Positions 59,103 through 64,000 of a DNA stretch of 64,000 bases are shown piece by piece. Under the pieces are notes generated by a model. It saw only the letters and a program-made list of their open reading frames with translations. It did not search any database and was not told the origin of the DNA. The DNA is taken from contig NZ_JAEHOB010000002.1 of assembly GCF_016464705.1 (NCBI RefSeq), positions 1 to 64,000 on the forward strand, given 5' to 3'. The DNA comes from Qaidamihabitans albus (lineage in GTDB: Bacteria; Actinomycetota; Actinomycetes; Mycobacteriales; Pseudonocardiaceae). A program made the translations under genes and the position numbers. Each line of letters begins with the position of its first letter. The first letter of the stretch is position 1.

Positions 59103-60257
59103 TCAGTACCGGCGAGCCGGTAGGTAGGGGCCGGACCTGGCGGCCGTCATCCGGGCACCGCGCACCACGGCCTCCTTCACCCGAGCGGCGGTGCCACCGG
59201 TCAGCACGGTCCGATGTGGACGGTCGGCCGGGTCGACGAACTGGATCACGCCGTCATGCCTGCCCAGGCTGATGCACCGGATCAGGTAGCGGAACCGGAA
59301 CGGTCCCGGCTCGCGCCCGGCCAGCCGTGCCACGAGCGCGTCGGCCGCGTACTGCCCCACCGGCAGCCCCGTGGCACACGACATCCGCAGCTCCCGCCCG
59401 TCCGGCCGGTGGGCCGCGGCGCTGTCGCCGACGGCGTAGACCTCCGGATGCGACACCGACCGCATCGTGCCGTCCACCACGATCCGGCCGCTGCCGTCCA
59501 CGGCGAGCCCCGCCTCGGCGGCCAGCGCCGGGACCGTGAAGCCCGCCGCCCAGACGGTGAGGTCCGCGGCGACGGCCCGCCCGCCGGTGAGCACGACCTT
59601 GCCTTCGGTCACCTCCTCGACCGCCGCATCCGCGTGCACCTCGACGCCGAGCCTGCCGAAGGCGCGGCGCAGGTGCGCCCGGCCGCGCGGCGACAGGTCC
59701 GCGCCCGGCTCCGTGCCGCTCAGCAGCCGCACCCGCAGCCCGCTGTACGTCTCGGCCAGCTCGGTCGCCGTCTCGATACCGGTCAGCCCGCCACCGACCA
59801 CGGCCACCGCACCACCGTCTGCCGCCAGCGCACCCGCACGGTCCCGCAGCGCGCGGGCGCCGTCGACGCCGGCCACCGTGTACGCGTGCTCGGCCACACC
59901 GGCGGCGCCGCTCGTGTCCGCCACACTTCCCAGCGCGTACACCAGGGCGTCGTAGCCCAGCGGCTCACCGAGCGTGTCGACCCACAGCTCGCGGCGGCCC
60001 GCGTCGAGCGCCGTCACCCGGCCGACGACCAGTTGGATCCCCGTGCCGCGAACCAGGTCGGCGAGCGCGTGCTCGCGCGGGCGCTGGTTCGCCGCGACCT
60101 GGTGCAGCCGGACGCGTTCCACGAAGTGCGGGCTCGCGTTGACGAGCGTCACGCGAGCGCTCCGCGTCCTGCGGGCCACCCGTCCGGCCGTCGCGAGGCC
60201 CGCGTACCCGGCTCCCACCACCACGATGTGCTGTCCCTGCCCTGTCTCCGATTTCAC
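59103..60257 (-). CDS. NADH dehydrogenase-like FAD oxidoreductase
   Basis: 384 residues of the type II NADH dehydrogenase/AIF superfamily. The FAD-binding motif is HIVVVGAGYAGLATAGRVAR, and the NAD motif VAVVGGGLTGIETATELAE. A second FAD contact is VYAVGDSAAAHR. The C-terminus lacks a strong membrane anchor, so electron transfer to quinone is uncertain. GTG 60257 has AAGGAG 6-9 nt upstream. It lies 80 nt downstream of an ECF41-type sigma factor on the same strand; oxidoreductases are common ECF41 targets. Confidence 0.85.
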   Translation of the reverse strand: MKSETGQGQHIVVVGAGYAGLATAGRVARRTRSARVTLVNASPHFVERVRLHQVAANQRPREHALADLVRGTGIQLVVGRVTALDAGRRELWVDTLGEPLGYDALVYALGSVADTSGAAGVAEHAYTVAGVDGARALRDRAGALAADGGAVAVVGGGLTGIETATELAETYSGLRVRLLSGTEPGADLSPRGRAHLRRAFGRLGVEVHADAAVEEVTEGKVVLTGGRAVAADLTVWAAGFTVPALAAEAGLAVDGSGRIVVDGTMRSVSHPEVYAVGDSAAAHRPDGRELRMSCATGLPVGQYAADALVARLAGREPGPFRFRYLIRCISLGRHDGVIQFVDPADRPHRTVLTGGTAARVKEAVVRGARMTAARSGPYLPARRY

Positions 60258-60337
60258 CGTCGTCTCCTTCCACGCCGCTGGTCACCACCCGAACCGCGTG
60301 GCGGGCCGGTTCCTGACACCGCGGGACGTGGCCTCGG

Positions 60338-61237
60338 TCACAGGACCTGCGTGGCGAGATAGCCGAGCTTCCCGGGGTTGTTGACCGTGCGCACGGCGGC
60401 GACCCGGCCGTCGGCGATGTCCAGCACGACCGCCACCAGCAGCTGCCCCTCGGCGATCCCGAGGATCGCGGGCTCACCGTTCACCTCGGTCACGGAGGTG
60501 CGGAGTCCCGGGACGTCCCGGCTCATCCAGCCGCTCAGGTAGCGCGCCACCCGCCGTGCGCCGCGCACCGGCCGCCGGGCGGCGGAGGTCCGCCCGCCGC
60601 CGTCGGCCCACGCCACCACGTCGTCGGCGAGCAGGCTCTCCAGCCGCCCGAGGTCGCCGCCCCGCGCCGCGGCGAGAAACCGTCGCGCGATGCGGTGCCC
60701 GTCCTCGCGGGAGGCGGCGAACCGCGGCCGTTCCTCGGCGATGCGCGACCGTGCGCGCCGGTAGAGCTGCTGGCAGTTCGCCTCGGTCAGATCGAGGATC
60801 CCGGCTATCTCCCGATGGCCGTAGTCGAACGCCTCCCGCAGCACGAACACGGCGCGCTCCGGTGGCGTGAGCCGCTCCAGCAGGAGGAGGAAGGCCATCG
60901 AAACCGTGTCGCGCCGCTCCACGGTGGCGAGCGGCCCCTCGACGCCGTCACCGGTGGCCACGGGTTCCGGGAGCCAGGGCCCGACGTAGCTCTCGCGGCG
61001 TGCGCGGGCCGAGGTCAGCCGGTTGAGACAGAGGTTGGTGAGGACCTTCGTCAGCCACGCGGCCGGATTGCGCACGGCGGCATGATCGGCGGAGTTCCAG
61101 CGCAGGAAGGTGTCCTGCACGGCGTCCTCGGCCTCGCTCGCCGAGCCGAGCAGCCGGTAGGCGACCGCGAACAGGCGGGGCCGCTCGGCCTCGAACTCCC
61201 GCAACTCCCCGGGCTCGACGGACACGGGACCGAGCAT
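60338..61237 (-). CDS. sigJ: ECF41-type sigma factor (SigJ-like)
   Basis: 299 residues. Region 2 (RLFAVAYRLLGSASEAEDAVQDTFLRW) and region 4 (LTPPERAVFVLREAFDYGHREIAGIL in parts) are joined by a linker carrying WLPEP. A SnoaL-like C-terminal domain carries DGGGR and ends with NPGKL. WLPEP, DGGGK-like and NPxKL are the marks of ECF41, whose fused domain tunes activity in place of an anti-sigma factor. ATG 61237 is chosen; GTG 61225 is possible. The gene precedes a flavin oxidoreductase, the expected target, and may control itself. Confidence 0.88.
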   Translation of the reverse strand: MLGPVSVEPGELREFEAERPRLFAVAYRLLGSASEAEDAVQDTFLRWNSADHAAVRNPAAWLTKVLTNLCLNRLTSARARRESYVGPWLPEPVATGDGVEGPLATVERRDTVSMAFLLLLERLTPPERAVFVLREAFDYGHREIAGILDLTEANCQQLYRRARSRIAEERPRFAASREDGHRIARRFLAAARGGDLGRLESLLADDVVAWADGGGRTSAARRPVRGARRVARYLSGWMSRDVPGLRTSVTEVNGEPAILGIAEGQLLVAVVLDIADGRVAAVRTVNNPGKLGYLATQVL

Positions 61238-61305
61238 ACGGCGGCGGGCACATCCGGTTCCGCACCCGCGGGGCGGGTTGCCGCCGCGACCGGCGCGGGC
61301 GGAGC

Positions 61306-62565
61306 ATGGCGGCCGTGACGCACACACAGCACCGGCCGGAGCACGTGGTCGTCGTCGGGGCCGGTCTCGTGGGCCTGTCCACCGCCTGGTTCCTGCGCGA
61401 GCACGGCATCGACGTCACCGTGCTGGAGCGCGGCCACGTCGGCGCGGGCGCCTCGTGGGGCAACGCCGGGTGGCTCTCCCCCGCGTTCGCGGTGCCGCTG
61501 CCCGAACCGGCGGCCCTGCGGGCGGGCCTGTCCGGGTTCATGTCGCCGTCGGCGCCGCTGTACGTACCCGCCGGCCCGGACACGGCGCTGGCGCGCTTCC
61601 TGCTCTCGTTCGCCCGCAACAGCACGCAGCGGCGGTGGCGGGCGGCCATGGCCGCGCTGGTGCCGCTGAACCTGCGGGCACTCGAGGCGCATGACACGCT
61701 CGCGTCGGCCGGTGGCGTGGTGAGCAGGCCGATGGAGCCGTGCCTCGTCGCCGCGCACACCGAGGCGCAGTGCCGCGCGGTGGTCACCGAGCTGGAGCAC
61801 GTGCGGGCGGCAGGCCAGCCAGTGGAGTTCGACCTGCTCAGCGGGCCGCGGGCTCGCGAACTGGAACCGATGCTGAGCGGCGAGGTGGGTTGCGCGCTGC
61901 GCCTGCACGGCCAGCGCTACATCGATCCGGGCGGCTACGTCGAGGCGGTGGCCGCCGCGCTGCGGGCGAAGGGCGGCCGGATCGAGGAGGGCGTGCCGGT
62001 CACCGGCGTGCGCGAGCAGGCAGGCGGCGCCGAGGTACGCACCGGCCGGGGTCGCACGCGTGCCGACGCGGTGGTCCTGGCGACCGGCGCGCTGCTGAAC
62101 CGGCTGGCGCGGCCGTTCGGTGTGCGCAGGCGGGTACAGGCAGGGCGCGGCTACAGCTTCAGCGTGGTGCCCGAGCGGATGCCCGCGGGACCGGTGTACT
62201 TCCCGTCGCGGAAGGTGGTCTGCACGCCGCTCGGCGGCCGGCTGCGGGTGGCCGGGATGATGGAGTTCCGGCACGCGGACGCACCGCCGGACCCGCGACG
62301 GATCGCCAGTGTGGTGGCCGCCGCCCGACCGTTCCTGCGTGGCGTCGACTGGGACTCGCGCACCGACGAGTGGGTGGGCGCGCGCCCGGTGACCAGCGAC
62401 GGGCTGCCGCTGGTCGGGCCGACGCTCTCCCCGCACGTCTTCGTCGCGGGCGGGCACGGCATGTGGGGCATCACCCACGGGCCGGTGACCGGCAGCCTGC
62501 TCGCCGACACGATCGCCACCGGCGCGCCGCAGGCGGAGCTCGCCGCCCTGCACCCGCTGCGCTGA
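61306..62565 (+). CDS. FAD-dependent oxidoreductase, D-amino acid dehydrogenase-like
   Basis: 419 residues of the DAO/DadA family. The dinucleotide motif is HVVVVGAGLVGLSTAWFLRE, followed by GASWGNAGWLSPAF, which is typical of DadA-type enzymes. The C-terminal motif has PLVGPTLSPHVFVAGGHGMWG for FAD contact. It should oxidise a D-amino acid, imino acid or sarcosine-like amine to an imine. No membrane segment beyond a possible hydrophobic N-terminal strand. ATG 61306. The amidase follows after 33 nt, so a two-gene operon for amide/amine breakdown is likely (inference). Confidence 0.85.
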   Translation: MAAVTHTQHRPEHVVVVGAGLVGLSTAWFLREHGIDVTVLERGHVGAGASWGNAGWLSPAFAVPLPEPAALRAGLSGFMSPSAPLYVPAGPDTALARFLLSFARNSTQRRWRAAMAALVPLNLRALEAHDTLASAGGVVSRPMEPCLVAAHTEAQCRAVVTELEHVRAAGQPVEFDLLSGPRARELEPMLSGEVGCALRLHGQRYIDPGGYVEAVAAALRAKGGRIEEGVPVTGVREQAGGAEVRTGRGRTRADAVVLATGALLNRLARPFGVRRRVQAGRGYSFSVVPERMPAGPVYFPSRKVVCTPLGGRLRVAGMMEFRHADAPPDPRRIASVVAAARPFLRGVDWDSRTDEWVGARPVTSDGLPLVGPTLSPHVFVAGGHGMWGITHGPVTGSLLADTIATGAPQAELAALHPLR

Positions 62566-62598
62566 TCGCCGGGTCCCCGTAGCGAACGAGGAGATGAC

Positions 62599-63999
62599 GT
62601 GCACTTCGACGACGCCGTGGCCCTCGCGGCCGCGATCCGCCGCGGGGAGGTGTCCAGCCGGGAGGCCGTGACCGCACACCTGGACCGCATCGAGCGGGTG
62701 AACCCGGCCGTCAACGCCGTCGTCACGCTCACCGCGGAGCGCGCGCTCGCGCAGGCCGCGCTGGCCGACGACCGGCTGGCCGCGGGCGAGGACACCGGCC
62801 TGTTGCACGGCGTGCCGGTCGCGCACAAGGACCTCGCGGCCACGGCCGGAATCCGGACCACCTACGGCTCCCCGATCTTCGCCCACCACGTGCCGGACCA
62901 CGACGACCTGGTCGTCGAGCGGATGCGGGCGGCAGGTGCGATCACGGTCGGCAAGACCAACGTTCCCGAGCTCGGCCTCGGCTCGCACACGTTCAACCCG
63001 GTCTTCGGCGTCACCCGCAACCCCTACGACCTCGACCGCAGCGCGGGCGGGAGCAGCGGCGGCGCAGCTGCCGCGCTGGCCACCGGAATGGTGCCGCTCG
63101 CCGACGGCAGCGACACCGGCGGCTCGCTGCGCAACCCCGCGTCGTTCTGCAACGTCGTCGGGCTGCGGCCCTCCCCCGGCCGCGTGCCGTCGTGGCCGTC
63201 CGCCGCGCCGTGGTCGCCGCTGGCGGTGAGCGGGCCGATGGGGCGCACGGTCGCGGACACCGCGCTCCTGCTGTCGGTGCTGGCCGGGCCGGACCCGCGC
63301 TGTCCGCTCGCACTGGAGGCGCCCGGCGCGGACTTCCGGCCGCCGCTCGACGCCGATCTGCGGGGGATGCGGATCGCCTGGACCCCGGATCTCGGGGGCA
63401 CCGTGCCGGTGGACCGGGAGGTCAGGGACGCGCTCCTGCCAACCCTGAGCGCCTTCACCGACCTGGGCGCCTGCGTGGAGGAGGCGTGCCCCGACCTCAC
63501 CGGCGCCGACGAGGTGTTCCGCATACGCCGTGCGTGGCAGCTCGAACTGGCCTACGGCGCCCTGCTCGACGAGCACCGCGAGCGGCTGAAACCGGACGCC
63601 GTGTGGAACATCGAGCAGGGCCGCGCGCTCACCGGACCCGACCTCGGCCGCGCGGAGCGGCTCCAGGCGGCGCTGTACCACCGGGTCCGGGAGTTCTTCG
63701 AGCGCTTCGACGTCCTGCTCGCCCCGGTCAGCCAGGTCGTGCCGTTCGAGGCCGGGCTCGTCCACCCCGGCTCCGTGGACGGCGTCGAGATGCGGACCTA
63801 CCTGGACTGGATGGCCAGCTGTTACCTGATCTCGGTGACCGGCTGCCCGGCGCTGTCGGTGCCCGCGGCGTTCACACCGGGCGGCCTGCCCGTCGGCCTT
63901 CAGGTCGTCGGGCCGCACCGCGGGGACCGCAGGGTGCTGCGCGTCGGCCATGCCTTCGAGCGGGCCGTCGGGGCCGGGCAGCGCCACCCGATGCCGTGA
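62599..63999 (+). CDS. Amidase-signature family hydrolase
   Basis: 466 residues. The Ser-cisSer-Lys triad is present: Lys76 in GVPVAHKDLAATAG, the Gly/Ser-rich SAGGSSGGAAAALATG and the nucleophile in SDTGGSLRNPASFC. The C-terminus has SVTGCPALSVPAAFTPGGLPVGLQ in parts, typical of the family, so it is complete and ends just before the window edge. It is not GatA: no gatB or gatC is nearby. GTG 62599 is preceded by GAGGAG 7-8 nt upstream. Probably releases an amino or carboxylic acid for the adjacent oxidase. Confidence 0.87.
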   Translation: MHFDDAVALAAAIRRGEVSSREAVTAHLDRIERVNPAVNAVVTLTAERALAQAALADDRLAAGEDTGLLHGVPVAHKDLAATAGIRTTYGSPIFAHHVPDHDDLVVERMRAAGAITVGKTNVPELGLGSHTFNPVFGVTRNPYDLDRSAGGSSGGAAAALATGMVPLADGSDTGGSLRNPASFCNVVGLRPSPGRVPSWPSAAPWSPLAVSGPMGRTVADTALLLSVLAGPDPRCPLALEAPGADFRPPLDADLRGMRIAWTPDLGGTVPVDREVRDALLPTLSAFTDLGACVEEACPDLTGADEVFRIRRAWQLELAYGALLDEHRERLKPDAVWNIEQGRALTGPDLGRAERLQAALYHRVREFFERFDVLLAPVSQVVPFEAGLVHPGSVDGVEMRTYLDWMASCYLISVTGCPALSVPAAFTPGGLPVGLQVVGPHRGDRRVLRVGHAFERAVGAGQRHPMP

Positions 64000-64000
64000 T

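Overview
The window is a high-GC actinobacterial chromosome segment, most likely from the Pseudonocardiaceae (an Amycolatopsis-like genus). The evidence is GC-rich codon use with frequent GTG starts, a gene order recognisable from the Rv2464c-Rv2478c block of Mycobacterium tuberculosis, a likely mycothiol-dependent enzyme, an F420-type oxidoreductase, CtaJ, GlbO, a giant NAD-glutamate dehydrogenase, and start codons lying 6-8 nt behind TAnnnT -10 hexamers, as in leaderless actinobacterial transcripts. The assignment rests on sequence recognition only.

Layout. (1) 1-6.4 kb: acetate module. The 5' end of acetyl-CoA synthetase faces away from a LytS-type kinase and LytTR regulator, followed by two pairs of small membrane protein plus sodium:solute symporter. 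(2) 6.4-16 kb: a SufS-like aminotransferase; an ArsR-SRPBCC fusion with a paired operator built into its promoter; two tRNAs; an ABC-2 exporter with a divergent NarL-type two-component system; a frameshifted membrane gene; and an NTF2/LLM oxidoreductase pair behind a KstR-like box. (3) 16-43 kb: a conserved backbone (nei2, rpiB, mycothiol nitroreductase-like, pepN, DUF5130, ctaJ, HNH, mscS, glbO, GH13, thioesterase, gdh, ettA, ssb) with lineage-specific insertions: a ComB-like gene, an MBL hydrolase, a GTRVT hexapeptide-repeat protein, secreted LVIVD and DUF305 proteins, and a TPR/disordered protein. (4) 43-49 kb: a CtaG/CopD membrane protein, an MFS transporter with a divergent LacI regulator, a secreted I36-type inhibitor and a tRNA-Arg. 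(5) 49-64 kb: folP2, a transketolase, small stress-type proteins, a MocR regulator divergent from a hydrolase, an ECF41 sigma factor with a flavoprotein, a DadA-like oxidase and an amidase.

The most unusual items are a small gene at 25463-25798 made almost entirely of 13 x-GTRVT repeats whose DNA has diverged synonymously; a GH13 protein at 28248-29807 that has lost two of its three catalytic carboxylates; two families of long perfect hairpins at gene 3' ends that probably act as terminators; and three unrelated intergenic arrays sharing a 21-bp period. No CRISPR array, insertion sequence, prophage or rRNA was found.
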